The notes: generated by a model not told the origin, from the letters alone. Counted from the stretch's first letter, positions 34,493-47,506 are shown. The stretch: DNA of 64,000 bases from Bromus sterilis (GCA_950022295.1 OX465598.1:185189501-185253500), one strand, 5' to 3'. Program-made: numbers and translations.

Positions 34493-35962
34493 ATGGGTTC
34501 CTCTGAAAACACCAAGTTGTGTCACTTCACTAGTCACAACAAGAAAGACTTTATTTGCACTCCTATTGCTTCCCCCGCCAGTGAGGCGACTTCTATGATA
34601 TTAAACCTGATTTGTTGAATCTAGTTATGAACAATTCTCCTGTGCTGGAGATGATGTTGCTTTGCATTTCAATAATTTTGTTGAGCTTTGTGATATAAAA
34701 AATCATAAGGAAGTAGATGGTGATATTGTTAAACTTAAGTTTTTCCTTTTTCTTTGAGAGGAAGAGCTAAGGAGTGGCTCCAATCCTTGCCTAGGAATAT
34801 CATAGATTCTTAGGATAAGTGCAAGGATGCTTTTATTGGGAAGTACTACCCACATGCTAAGATTATTCAGTTGAGAAGAAACATTTTGAATTTTAGGCAA
34901 CTGGATAATGAACACGTTGCCCAATCTTGGGAACATATGAAATCTCTTGTTAACAATTGCCCTACACATGGTTTGACTACTTGGGTGGTTATCGAGACTT
35001 TCTATCAAGGATTGAACTTTACCTCGTGGAATCTGTTGGACTCGGCCGCGGGAGGAAATTTTATGTCAACCACACTTGGTGCTTCCACAAAGCTATTGGA
35101 CGAGATGATGAAAAACTATTCTCAAAGGCACATCGAAAGATCTCCAACAGGTAGGAAGGTAAATTATGTTGAGGAGATCTCCTCTTTAAATGAAAAGGTT
35201 GAATTGATCATCTCTTTACTTACTAAGCAAGCTTTATTGATACTCATGATTTTCCGTGGAATTATTTGGTTGCTCAAGAACAAGTAGATGATAATTTTAT
35301 TTCTAGGAATAACTTCAACCGTACTGCTTATAGGAGTAACTTATGTAACAACAATCCTAGACCTTTCCCCTCTAATAACTCTTATGGGAACAACAACACT
35401 TATCCAGCACCAAAAACTCCACTTCTGAATTAGAGAGCTTGCTTAAGGACTTTATCACTTCTCAAAAATCCTTCAACAATAGTGTAGAAGAGATATTAGA
35501 AAAATTATATAGTCTCTCTTTGAAGGTAGACAACATAGCTCATGATGTAGAGATTCTCAAAATTAGAACTTCCCCCTTGAGGAGAGGAAAACCACACCTA
35601 TGAATGTTGTCCAAGTGCCAATTAATGAGAACATTAGAATGCTAGCCAAACTTAAGGATAGGTGGGATAGAGAGAAAGAAGAGGAAGAATTAGCTAAGAG
35701 CCTTCCTACACACACCACACTTGCTACTATACATGTTGTTGAGGATCTCAAAACCTTTAGCACCCATCACATCCCTAGTCCACCTAATGGACCTATCATT
35801 GGTGATGCTAATACCTCAACTTTAGGACAACAAGGTCCTTTGAACTTAGAGAATACCAAAGAGAAAATGAGCTTAGATGACATCACTGCCACTTCAATTA
35901 ATGGTAGTGAACTTGATTTTAATAATTGCAGTCTTTTTGAAGTGATTAAATTTTTGCAATGA
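34493..35962 (+). pseudogene. gag: gag of E2, frameshifted
   Basis: ATG at 34493 (MGSSENTK) begins gag; the frame is lost near 34590. In later frames a Retrotrans_gag core is clear: LRGRAKEWLQSLP (about 34755), a stop TAG soon after (about 34811), then FRQLDNEHVAQSWEHMKSL and TFYQGLNFTSWNLLDSAAGG (34871-35130). A Lys/Glu-rich C-terminal frame (35600-35962) ends in TGA directly before the protease frame and in phase with it. Several frameshifts and stops make it inactive. It would have encoded the particle protein of a non-autonomous element. Confidence 0.75.
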
Positions 35963-36538
35963 ATGGCTAAAGACCCCCACACTAGTTCACTTAACATTTC
36001 CTTCACAAAGCATATTACCAATGCTCTTATAAAAGCTAGGGAGGAGAAACTTAAGTTAGAGGTTTCAATTCCTAGAAAACTAGAAGATGGTTGGGATCCT
36101 ATGGTCAAGATTAAATTGAATAACTTTTCTTGCTTTGCTTTATGTGATGTTGGAGCTAGTGCCTCCATTTTACCAAAAATAATGTATGATATGCTTGAAT
36201 TGAAACCTTTTGATCCTTGTTCTTTTGGTGTTCTTCTTGTTGATTCTCCCGTAAAGAAATCTTTAGGAAGGAGTGATGATGTGCTTATTGTTGCCAATGA
36301 TAATTATGTTCCCGTTGATTTTCTTGTTATGGACATTGAGTGTGATCCCTCATGTCCAATTACTTTGGGACGACCTTTTATTCACACCATTGGTGCTATC
36401 ATTGACATGAAAGAATGGAATATAAGATTCCAATTCCCCCTCAAAAAGGGCATGGAACATTTCCCTAGAAAGAAGATTAAGTTACCTTTTGAGTCCGTTG
36501 TACGAGCAAGCTATGCTTTTGATATTGATAAAACTTGA
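35963..36538 (+). pseudogene. Retropepsin-like protease region of E2
   Basis: A 191-residue frame in phase with the preceding 35600-35962 frame, separated only by TGA at 35960-35962. The active-site loop is LCDVGASASILP (catalytic Asp in D-V-G-A) and ITLGRPFI is the second conserved loop of retropepsins. Athila-lineage proteins carry D-x-G-A in the same context. The frame ends DIDKT, followed by the family's non-coding tail; no reverse transcriptase follows. The product would process gag. Marked pseudogene because gag upstream is broken. Confidence 0.75.
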
Positions 36539-39081
36539 TCTTGTTGCTTCATGCCTAGCTCAAAGGCATAAAAGAAAGTGCTTATTGGGAGGCAACCCAA
36601 AATGTTTTTACTTTCAGTTTTTAGTGGTCTTGGTGTTTGTTACTACTATAGCAATATCATTGTATCTTTATTTTCAAGCTTTGTGCCAAGTTTTAGCCTC
36701 CGGTTGCAAGAAAAATCAAAAGTTGTGACATGCTGTCCAGAAAAAAGAATCTGTTTTCTCCATTTCAAAAATTCTTAAAAATCACCATATCAAATTTTTG
36801 ATCTGAATTTTTTTGACTATATGATATACAATTGAATTCTCGCGGCCTGTTCTGAGTTTTTGATTTGAGTTGCAGAAGTGCCCCTAAAAAATTACTTACT
36901 ACCTGCTCGTTTTTTTCCCAGATTCCGCCCTGTTTTGCGTTTTCACCGTTTTGCAAATCTTCAGCTTGCTTTTTCTTTGCAAAAACTTTTTGGCAATCTT
37001 GATAAATAGTAGCTTTTCCTGAAAATCATTATTTCTAGTAGAGGAAAATTTATTTTATTATGGTCACTAACCCCTCTAACAAGCTTATGATGAGTTTCGT
37101 ATGAAGGGAGTTTTCAAGTGTGCGAAGGAAGATGATGAAAGAAGATCCGGGACTGTCAAAATCTCAATCTTGGGGATTCCCCCATGCACCGCCCAGAAAT
37201 ATTCAAGGAGACTCAAGCGTCTAAGCTTGGCGATGCCCCCGTGCATCCCCTTCTCCATAAAAAATGACCAGTTCGTCCTCCTCCATACTATATTTTTATC
37301 AGTTCATATGTTATGTGCTATGCTTGGAACGTCTTGCATTTACATTTCAGTTTTCTTTGCTTGGACTGAGTTTTGTTTGGTGTTCATAACAGGTTGTAAC
37401 CTAGCCTACATTGTTTGGGAGAGAAACGCGCTCCACTTCCACCTACAACACACATAGTTTTCATGCTTATCTTTGCTGAGTGTTCTGCTTATACCTAGCT
37501 GCTGTCATGCTTAGCTCTTATTTTCATGCTTATATTTGTAAGAGCTTTTATTTAGCTTGTTGCTTTTAGAAGTCAGAGTTTTCATGATTATATTGTTTAG
37601 AGAGTTGACCTGTTGCACTGAGTGTGTGTCTTGACTTGAGTAGGTATAATTGAGGTTGCTATTATAAGTTTAGTAGTAACTTGCAATAGTTTTGAGGCAT
37701 TGATTTGAGTAATGTTTGGAATTTTGTGTGTCAAGAGCTCAAGCCTAATAGTGATAGGTGTTGTATTTTGGGCAATCCGTGCTTATTTTTGAAAACTACA
37801 AAAAATTAGTTGAGAACTCTAGCTACTAGATGGATCACTAACCTCTAGAGGGTTTGTAATATGTAGAGTACCCTCACGTACCATGGTTCGAGGATGCGCA
37901 AGGATAACCAAACCCCCATACACTCCTCCTAGGGGTACTTGTCTCTTGTGAATCTCCTGATTAGATAGAGAGTTACCAATAATAATTGAATGAGTTCCTT
38001 TGACTAATGTGAGTATTCGATTTTTGACACTTCCACCATCCATATTTTTCTAGCCTCTTCGCTACCGTGCATTGCCCTTTCTCATATTTACAATCGGTGC
38101 AAATTTCGCCGGTGCATGATACGCTCTGTCATCATAATCCTCATTATATCTTTCCTTAAAGTGAGGAAAAGATCCAAAAGAGGACAAAAATAAAAGTTCC
38201 CAAAAGAGGAAAAATTAAAAGACCCCAAAGAGGACAAACGAGAGGTAAATAAAAAGGGCTAATGAGGCCACAAAAATAAAAAAAATAGAAAAAAGAGAAA
38301 GAAAAAAATAAATAAAAAGAGAGAAGGGGCAACACTACTATTCCTTTTAAAAAATCCACACTCATACTCAAAAGTAATTTTTGTACCACATGGAGAGTTT
38401 CATATCATTGATGCATAACTATGGTGGGATCCTTACACTATAGAACTTCGATTGTATATTCAAATGATGAGCCTCCTCAAATGAGATCTAGGTTTTCATG
38501 AGTAAGCAAGTTGGATGCACCCCCACTAGTTCCATTGAAGAGCTTAACATAGCTCACATGTGCATCCGTTAAATGGCAATCCCTACTCCTCACATATCTA
38601 TCATTTGGCTTTCTCTCGTCTATGATTGTCCTCATTGATGTGAGACTTTCACACCTTTTTTGTCTTCCTTCCCCATCATTATTCTATTTTTCCATCCAAA
38701 GTGCCAACAAATTTTGCTTGCGCTCATTCATTGCATGAGTGCTACAAGTCATAATAAGACTCTAAAGGAGACCAAGTGTGAAGTTTTATTAGATTGAGTT
38801 CTCAATTACTATTAAGTATTTTTATGCTCCAAACCCATCTCCCAGTTCTTGCACACAAACACTGATTGGAGACATTCGAGTCATAGACAGCGAGAGCTCT
38901 TTCACCTTTATGTTTGTACTTTGCTAGTTTCAATACTAGATATAGACTCTTGCATGTTATTGTCTTGACTTGAATTGCATATCTTTCTTGTTGTACTTTA
39001 AAGTTCAAATATTTGTTGGTAGCCTGTCACCACAGAAATTATCTTTGTTATCATTTACTTGCACGAGGACGAGTAAGAATT
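36539..39081 (+). other. Non-coding 3' internal region of E2
   Basis: Begins with GATCTTGTTGCTTC and TTGGGAGGCAACCC, as in E1. Contains CTAAGCTTGGCGATGCC and the block ATAACCAAACCCCC at about 37905, the same block into which E2 itself inserted in E1. An A-rich stretch lies at 38260-38325. No frame is supported and no RT or integrase is present. Confidence 0.7.
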
Positions 39082-39095
39082 AAGCTTGGGGATGT
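39082..39095 (+). other. Polypurine tract of E2
   Basis: AAGCTTGGGGATGT directly before TGATACGTCC at 39096; compare AAGCTTGGGGGAAT in E3. Confidence 0.65.
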
Positions 39096-40204
39096 TGATA
39101 CGTCCAAAACGTATCTATAATTTCTTCTTGTTCCATGCTTATATTGGCCCCTATTTTTAGTCGTCGCGAGAAAACCCCAGAACAGAAGTCGCTTTTCCAA
39201 TTCCCGCCACGGAGCCGCCGCCACCCTCTGTTCTTCTTTGGGAGGGCTACTCTGGAGGCTGTTTTGGACTTCTGCGAGGCGAGATCATCACCATCATCAT
39301 CACCATCGGCACTCCATCATCCCTCCATGATTTATCATTTCATGTGTGAGTAATTCTTTGCTGTAGGCAAAGGGGATGGTAGGGATTGGATGAGTTAGAT
39401 CATGTAATAGTTCATCAGATTGATGGGGGATGTTGCCTATCATCTAGTATGGTGTTTATCATCTTTGCTACTACTTGTTGCTCTTAATGCTTATCACTTT
39501 GGGTCCGAGTGCCATGTTTTTAGATCTGAACCACTTGTTTCTTCATGAGTTTATATGTGTTCTTGATCCTATCTATGAGTTGTATGCACCTATTATTGTC
39601 CGGAACCGGCGATCCCAAAGGTGACAGCTTAGGAAACCAAAAGGGATGGACTATAATTTGAGGATTTCATGTATCCATTCACTGTTAATGATTTTTCCCG
39701 TTGATCTTTGACAGGAGCACCTTTATCTCCATAAGTTCCTTTTGGCCCCGTTTGTAGCGGGCTGGTAGGACAAAAGATGTTGTGCAAGTTCTTATTGTAA
39801 GCACGTACAACTACCTACGAGATACATGCCTAATGTTTGATATTGCCTAGATGATCCTTGCTTTTCTGTGTGCCTTGCCCCGTGTTAGAATCTATTACAT
39901 GTTCACTCTCATCCAAGCAGCGCCCAACCATCCATCTCCCTAGCCTACAGTGTTTTAATCCTGCTGGTTACTAGTTGTTTACTTTCGCTGTTTCACTACT
40001 ACTATTTCCGTTGCCACCATCACTTCCATATCACCGTTGCTACTAATATTTCGTTGCAAGAAAGTGTATTTCAGATGCGGTTGAATTGACAACTCAACTG
40101 TTAAAGCTTGTAAGTATTCTTTGGATCCCCTTGAGTTGAATCTATAAATTGGGTTATTCTTACCCGCGAAGACTATCTCGATCCCCTACAGTTGAGAGTT
40201 ATCA
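39096..40204 (+). repeat. Chimeric LTR: E2 3' LTR start joined to truncated E3 5' LTR
   Basis: The first 52 bases (39096-39147) match the E2 LTR start through CATGCTTATATTGG. From 39148 the sequence matches the E3 LTR from about 50917 (CCCTATTTTTA.CCGTCGCGAG) to its end at 40204. So E3 inserted in the E2 3' LTR, and a later deletion removed about 230 bases of E2 LTR and about 335 bases of the E3 LTR start, erasing the left boundary. Confidence 0.8.
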
Positions 40205-40216
40205 AGTACTGTTTTC

Positions 40217-40234
40217 TAGCGCCGTTGCCGGGGA
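40217..40234 (+). other. PBS of E3 (tRNA-Asp type)
   Basis: TAGCGCCGTTGCCGGGGA, one mismatch from the tRNA-Asp site, twelve bases after the LTR end at 40204. Confidence 0.83.
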
Positions 40235-40291
40235 GCATAGCTTTATTTACAAGTCTACTTGAAGTATTTTTCCTACTGCACTTTATCCACT

Positions 40292-41489
40292 ATGGGTAAG
40301 AAAGGAGACCCCAAGGTCCCGATCTTACCATCCACTACAAGAAAAAGGTACTGTTCTGAGCACTAGTGCTACACTTGATTCACCTTCAGTTATAAGTAAG
40401 TTTGCTTCACCACCACCACATTCTACTTCTGCCAACTCTGGTAATATGTCCGACACTTTTGATGATGATACTACTACCCTTGATGATATTGGTTCACTTG
40501 GTTACTCTCTTGAGAAAAAGATCGTCGCTGCTGCAAAACAATCTGGAATTGAAATTCTTGTTACTCGTTACCCTATTGGTGCAACTTATGATTATCCTAA
40601 CTTGAGTGGACTCAAGGAGAGACTCCTTGAAGATGATTATATTATGCTTGATGATGATTTATGCAGGGAACTTATAGAGTGTGCCGACTCTGACCCTGGT
40701 GTTGTTAAGTGGCTGCTTGAAAACACTCCATGAAGGACAAGATTACTCCTGATCCTGAATTTGCTACATCTCCTATATGCATCAATGATCTTGATTATGA
40801 TTTCTCTGTTGATCTTTCACTTATATCTACAGTTAAGGATGACCCCTTTTATGTCAGAGAAAATGATGATGCTATTGCACACCTGACCAAACTCACTGAG
40901 TTGGGTGGCTTGTTTACTACCGATGAAAAGATACGAAACTTTTATGTGACTAAGCTTCTTCCTTTCTCTTTGAAGGAAGGTGCTAAAGCATGGTATGATG
41001 CACTACCCTTTGGTTCCATTAAGAGTCCTCAAGATTTGTCTCAATCTTTTGTTGATAAGTATTTTCCTGCTCACATGCAACATGCTGCTTTACAAAAATT
41101 TATAACTTTAAACAGTTGCAGGATGAGCACCTCCCTAAAGCTTGGGGGAGGTATTGCAGTTTGATCAAGGCTAGATCGGGACATGGAGTCCCTAAGAATG
41201 AATTACTTGATATATTTTATGCTGGTCTAACCGATGAATCTAGATCCTATTTGGATAGTTGTGCTGGTTGTGTTTTCAGGGAAAGAACACCGGATGATGC
41301 TGAAGAACTAATGGGCAAGATTGCCAAGAATCACGAAGATTGGTCCATCCCTGAACCACCTCCACAACCAAAGAAGAGGGGCATGCTTGTCCTAAGCCCC
41401 GAAGATATGCAAGAAGCGAAGAAGTCTAGAAAAGAGAAAGGTATTAAAACTGCATATGTGAAGAATCTACCTCCTATTGAGAAGTTGTG
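40292..41489 (+). pseudogene. gag: gag of E3 (5' part, before the solo LTR)
   Basis: ATG at 40292 (MGKKGDPK) opens gag. The reading shifts near 40350, 40730 and 41116, giving three frames: an acidic segment (TFDDDTTTLDDIG), a Retrotrans_gag core (LPFSLKEGAKAWYDALPFGS about 40955-41015, then DKYFPAH), and a C-terminal segment (LDIFYAGLTDESRSYLDSCA about 41200-41265) with a basic tail. At 41489 a solo LTR interrupts it, and the frame carries on at 45338. The frameshifts mean no product. Confidence 0.75.
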
Positions 41490-44400
41490 TGTAACAGCCC
41501 GGGATTTTCACCCAAATTAAAAAATTTGTTTGTTGCATTATTTTAATGATTGCTAGAATTGTTTCCAGTATTTGCTTCGCCGATTTATTAATCGGTGAAT
41601 ATTTCCCCCTCCTTGTACCGGCATGCGTGACCAAACCTTTTTACAAACGACACACGACCCTTTTGCGACACCGGGTTTCACCCGAGCACCATCACAGTTT
41701 CCGGCACAAGACCAGCCATCACCAACGGTGCGGAAAAACCCCATTTATATTTAGATGGGTTATTTTCTCGGGAGTTAATCGTCGTATCGATTGGGCGCGA
41801 AAATTTGTAAACGACGTCAGCGCAGTTTGGCGATGCTGTGTTTTGAATTTCGTGCGAGTTCGACTTTGCCAGAGGTGATCGATCGGATGTGCCAGTCATA
41901 GTAGCCGGTGTAAGTCTAGGGGCGTATTTACAAAATATTGCGCGCACTGATAGCTGGACCCCCGTATTCCCCTCTTATCTTAGAATTCTAGCGCACCCGA
42001 AAAACCAGACCCGAAACGGGCCATTTTGTGGCCCAAAACAACCCTAAATAGCCACCTGCTATAAATAGTAGGTGCTGCCTACCAAATCTGGACAAACCCT
42101 AGGTCCTACCTACCTCAGAATCCACACCAGCCCTGTCCTCCTCCGCCACTTGCCTCTACCAGCACCAACCCCTCCAGATCTAGCCGCCTCAATCTGGATC
42201 ATCGGATCCAGATTAGACGGCTCTGCTTCTGCAATGTCATCAGATGCACCCAGCCCGTAGTGGAGCTCCTCCTCATGAACCGCAGCCCCGACGCCCGAGC
42301 GCTCCGCCGCCACGCACACTTGGCCGGCGAGCTGCGCCCCTCCGATGAGCCGTCGACACCGAGTAGCCGCCCTGCAGGTCTTCCCCCTCCCATGTGCTCC
42401 GTTCTCCTTCTCCTTCCCTCTCTCTAACTCCTTTGGTCGTCGCCGCCATGGAAGGCATCTCCAGGAGCTCGCCAGCCGTCATTGAAGCCCTGCCCAAGGT
42501 CAAAGACGTCGCCGACGACCACCCAGCCACCAGATTCGGCACCCCCGAGCCGCCCTGCCTCCACGCCGCTGGCGAAGTCAACGACCGCCGCCGTGGACAC
42601 GCGCTTAGGATCGAGCCGTCCCGGCTGCCCGCTCGCTCGCCCCTACGTGGACCGGCCAGGTGGGCCGGCCCAGCGACCCAGCCTCTCGCCCCGGCCCAGC
42701 ACCGCCCAGGAGGCCTGCCAGCGCTCCCCATCCCGCGGCATTCCCACCGCCATGGGCGACGGCCGGTTATATCGCGCGCACGTCTTCATGGGCCTTGACC
42801 CGCAGTGGTGAGGACGCCCCCTTTTGCTTTATTTCTTTGTTTTGTTTTGTTTTCTGTTGGGCTAGGCCCAGTACTGCTGTCTGCTATAGTGCGCCCCTGT
42901 GATCTAGTTAGTATGTTGCACCCCCTGTTTTGGGCCACCAGGAGCAACTTCGGCCCAGTAGATCTTTATCTATTTTGGCTATAATAAAAATGGCAGATTA
43001 TATTGTAATTTTACGATGAGAATGTCTTTTCACGGGTAGCTCGGATGGAGACGCTTTCTACATGAAAGTTGCTTCGTTTTTTGTGTAGATTAATAAAATG
43101 TTGTTCTTTGCCATGTTTGCAATTGTCTACATGTTTTTACCTGTTATTTACAACCCTTGGCACTGTAAAATGTAAGCTGCCATAACTTTTTAACCGTTGC
43201 TCCGATAAAAATATTCTTTATATGTAACTTGACAAGAATTTTGTGTAGATTGTGAATATGATGCTCTTGCTTGCTAATAAAAATAATAAAATTGTGTTTA
43301 GGGCATAACAGTACCAAATGCAATACTTATCGTGGGGTACTTATTGATATGCCATGTTTAGGATTGTGCCCCACTTAAAGTGACTAGATTAGATAGTTTA
43401 CCTTATGCTTCACCTCTTGTCATGATTGTGTGACATGCCATGCTTGAGTGAGATGCCATGTTAAGAACCTTTGCCTATGTTGTATAGCGAAACAACTTGA
43501 ACCATCATAAATGTGCGATATCATCGTGTGTGACGAGTACTTCACTTAACCTACTAGTAACCGCTCACGACGGTAGATGCGATATCGTATCGCGTTGTCT
43601 CGTGTTGCCTTCTTATTGATGCTTGCTCGTGATTGCATTTCCAGTGTTTACTTCTTGTGTGCTTTCGCGGGTACTCTCGAAGACGTTGCGAGCTTGCGAT
43701 GGACTACACCTTCGGTTTCGTCTTCTCATCAGGTAAGGGGGAGCATATATCATGCTTATAACTTTCAGTTCACTTTGCCTAGGTATAGGATAGAACGATT
43801 GCTTGATCCTACCACTTCATATTCATGCCTCTCGAATAAACCCAAACATCCATGTCCTGCACATCCCAGCAAACCTTGTTCGGCTATGTTATTTTGCTCG
43901 CTGCTCAGCCACTACTTAGTTTGCATGCTAGGATGCTAGCAACTGTTACATCCTGTTTCTCCTTGGATTGGTCTATCACACTATTATATTGTTGTGGATG
44001 ATGTGATTATTATAATGTTGACTATACTCGACGAAGGATGGAAGGTCTAGGCTATCCCTCCCCGATTCTTTGTTCCATTCGAGTCACCTAGGACCCGAGT
44101 TCCGGGTATTGTGTCTCTTGACGAGCGTGCCTAACCGCGTGTGGGATTCTATGGGGTCCCCTCTTCTTACCTACCTAGTTTCAAACATTTCTAGTGGTGG
44201 ACCAAGATGATTTACCATTTGAAAACCGTGTGCATAACTGGTCTGCAGGCCAGTGGATTTAAAACAAACTGGACCAGTGGGGTGGTATATCCTATTGGTC
44301 CACACTTGGCCGGCGAGGGCCCGGGCTTGGTATTTTCCACGGTAACCCAAACCCAGTTGAGACGAAAGAGACCAGGACGAGAGCGCGACCGGCTCCTGAA

Positions 44401-45332
44401 CTGGATGTCGACTCCCCGGGGGCACCCGGATTTTTTCGTTGTTAGTTAGAGGGATTATGACGTCTGCCTCTCGGAACAAATCTTCAATGAGTGTCTTTAA
44501 CGGGCCCGACTGAGAGAACCATCGTATATGCGGAGCTTATAATGGGCAGTTGGTACACCCCTGCAGGGTTCAATCTTTTCGAGAAGCCATGTCCACGGTT
44601 ATGGACGACTTGAGACTTACTCCTTGTTCATAGACAACAACAACTGAGATAATCTTAATAACTTGATCAACGTGTGTGTGCCTTGACTGCTTCTTCTTTG
44701 TCGGAATGCGAAGGGGAGGACAAGGATAGGATAGGTGTTATGTTTGCATAAGTAGCTGATGGCAGACTTGTTGGAGGCGGTTCCTCATCGAATGCTTGGT
44801 TCTCATCTTACTCTAAAATAGATCATTAGCCACTCATATATTGCTAGTGCGGCTGCAACCTCACCACTATCCCCATCTTACCGTGAGAAGTTAGTTACAA
44901 GACTTGTTGATATAGCTCACCCCTTCTTTTCTCTTTTACGCACATTATGCAAACGATCTTGGACTACAGAGGAGCTCGACAACCCTTCTTATGGACCCCT
45001 TCACGGAGACTCGATGACGACTAGTTAGGCGGATCCCGGCGGAGAGCCTGGACCCGTGTGGACGTGGGAACGGTGTGTTTTACCTTTTCCATTAGGCATT
45101 TGATTGTAGTCTATACTCAGACATGTATCTTCCGCTGATGTAACGTAATAAGGAAGTTGTATGTCGATTGTATTAGATGGTGTATCCTTGTAGCTGTAAT
45201 GTTGTGATATCATGTTGGAAATCCGGGGCATATGGTTTCGTCATATGTCGTGGTGGGACCGATATGTGCTTCGTCCCTGGATCATGATGGAAACATCTAG
45301 ATCTGGAATAGTACCGCATATCGGGCCTTACA
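41490..45332 (+). mobile_element. Solo LTR in the gag frame of E3
   Basis: 3843 bases from TGTAACAGCCCGGG to TATCGGGCCTTACA, with inverted tips. The flanking five bases are TTGTG on both sides (41485-41489, 45333-45337), and the host frame continues in phase across it. No internal region, PBS or PPT is present, so recombination between two LTRs removed the body. It has a TATA box at 42059 followed by a GC-rich leader (42100-42800). It carries the TACACCCCTGCAGGG block (44552) shared with the LTRs of the left half, so it belongs to a chromovirus-type family. Confidence 0.92.
42059..42068 (+). promoter_or_regulatory. TATA box of the solo LTR
   Basis: CTATAAATAG about 570 bases from the LTR start, followed by a C-rich leader. 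A plausible U3 promoter that could still drive transcription into flanking DNA; expression is not shown. Confidence 0.42.
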
Positions 45333-45337
45333 TTGTG

Positions 45338-46718
45338 TGAGCCCACTACTCACCCTCCTATGGTAGAGGTACACTCTCTTTTTGATTTCAATACAAGTGA
45401 CCAATGCTTAGATGAGCTTGATAATTTTATTATGAAGCAAAATCACTTTAATGAGAGGATACAAAGTCAGTTGCATGATAATACCCTTGCTATCAAAAGT
45501 TTGCTTGATTTTCTAGGTAGAACAGTTAATGATGTTAAATGTCTTGTGAAGCATTTTCATATGGTTCAAACTCAACTTGAACAAATTTATGATGTGCAAA
45601 AATATTTGCTTGCTAACAATGCCAAACAAGATAATTTACAGGCTTATGATGAGCAAGATTCTCAAGTGCAGGAAGAAGAAATTGTTAGCTCTGCGAAGAA
45701 GAAGAAGAAACACAAGGAAGCTGATAATTCAAATGATCCCATAGTTGAAGAAGAGCCTGTTGTTGATACAAAAAGTATATCTACCTCCGATGCTGAAACT
45801 GAAGACGGTGCTGAGCCTAAAAAAGATAAGGAGAAGAATGATCCTCCCGAGGTGCGAGAAGAAGAAGCACCCGACAAGCATAAGAAATACACGAGATAAG
45901 ACTTTATTGCAAGAAGACATGGGAAGGAAAGATAACCGTGGGTACAGAAACCCATGCCCTTTCCATGTAAGTCTCTCAAAACCAACGAAGAAGAGCACTA
46001 TAATAAATTTTGTGAATGGATGAAACCTCTTTTTCTTCAAATTCCTTTGACTGATGCTATTAAGTTACTTCCTTATTCGAGATATATGAAAGATTTTGTT
46101 ACTAAAAAAATCTTTGTTCCTAATGAGGCAATATCTACTATGCTTGCTAACTACTCTTTAAGTGGCAAGATCCCTGAGAAGCTTGGTGATCCAGGTATAC
46201 CCACCATTCCTTGCTCCATAAAGAATAATTATGTCAAAACTGCTTTATGTGATCTTGGTGCAGGAGTAAGTGGTATGCCTTTCTCTCTTTACAAGAGGCT
46301 TTGTTTAGATAAACTAATTCCTACAGATATCTCTCTTCGAATGGCTGACAAGTCAACAGCCGTCCCGATTGTTATTTGTGTGGATGTTCCCGTTGAAGTT
46401 GTTAATTGCTTCATCCTTACTGATTTTGTAGTGCTTCACATGCCCGAGGATGGGAGCATGTCCATTATTCTTGGTAGAACTTTTCTTAACACCGCAGGTG
46501 ATATTATTGATTGAAATAGAGGAAAGGTCACCTTCAACATGGACGATAAGGAACACACGGTGTATTTTCCGAAGAAGATCGAAAAAAGGCATGACCTTAA
46601 CTCTATAGAGAATATCGAGAACACGAAGGTTGGATATTGGGATTGTCCTCTACATGTGCACCACAAATTCAAAACCATTATGGTGGGGACAATATCCATT
46701 AAAGTAAAAGTACAATGA
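45338..46718 (+). pseudogene. gag C-terminus and retropepsin-like protease of E3
   Basis: Continues the gag frame after the solo LTR. Residues early on are coiled-coil-like (CLDELDNFIMKQNHFNERIQ), then a Lys/Glu-rich linker (KKKKKHKEADNSND). In-frame stops occur at 45897 and 45933, then a region with LCDLGAGVSGMP (catalytic Asp in D-L-G-A) and IILGRTFLN, the two conserved loops of a retropepsin. A TGA at 46512 sits where Trp is likely; the frame runs on to 46718. Three nonsense codons in one phase suggest slow decay rather than shuffling. No RT follows. Confidence 0.75.
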
Positions 46719-47506
46719 TCACTTTATAAGAGGTGATACTTTCTGCTCTATATATTGTTGGTTTGTTGGTAAGACTTGATCAACCTTGTTAGCTAGCATG
46801 TTTTATATAGGTAAAAAGTGGAGCTTGTTATGTTTTCATTTCCTTTAGCTTTTGTTCTCCTTGCTGTACCAAAGTTTTATGTTTTTGAAGCTTCACATTT
46901 CTAACCATTGTTTCAAGTTTTCAGGAAGTTTTGCAGCTTTTGGAACCTCTAAAAAATTTCAACAGTGATGTTGTTAGAAAAATTCCGCAAAAATCAAAAT
47001 CAAATTTTCCACAGAAAGAGTGACCTAGAGGCACCTGAGGCTGACCAGGGGGCATCCCCTGGTCCAGGCCTCCAGCTGGCGCGACCTGCCCCCCTGGCCG
47101 CGCCCACAGGGCGCATGGGCCCCCAGGTCCCCTTTGCTGGTAAATCTTCTTCCTCTCTCTCTCCCTTGCACCAAAAACACGAGTTCTTTAGCTGGAACCC
47201 GAGTTCTTGCTGCTCTCCACACAAAACTTCGATCTCTCTCTACAACCCATTGTTTGAGCTGAAATTTTGATCAAATACTCCCTGGTATGTGACTTCTCCA
47301 CCCCTCCAACTAGATTTTTGATTGGTGGCTTCATTAGTGAGTATTTAGTAGTTCTTGGTGCTGTTCATATGAGCTTGCATGCATATGTAGAAATTTATTT
47401 TCCAAGTTTTGATGCAAGTGTATGCCTTAGGTAAGTGAGTAGAATAGTTTGCCTCAACTCATTTTTCTTAAATCCTTATGTTGGTGATTTTTCGAAAATT
47501 TCAGAA

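Noticed and set aside
37819..38043. Minus-strand frame that recurs at 58732-58926
   Set aside because: It repeats because both sites are the same non-coding internal block of E2 and E1; it runs antisense to the elements.
42394..42902. GC-rich frames near a TATA box
   Set aside because: They lie wholly inside the solo LTR, directly after its promoter, and have no domain.
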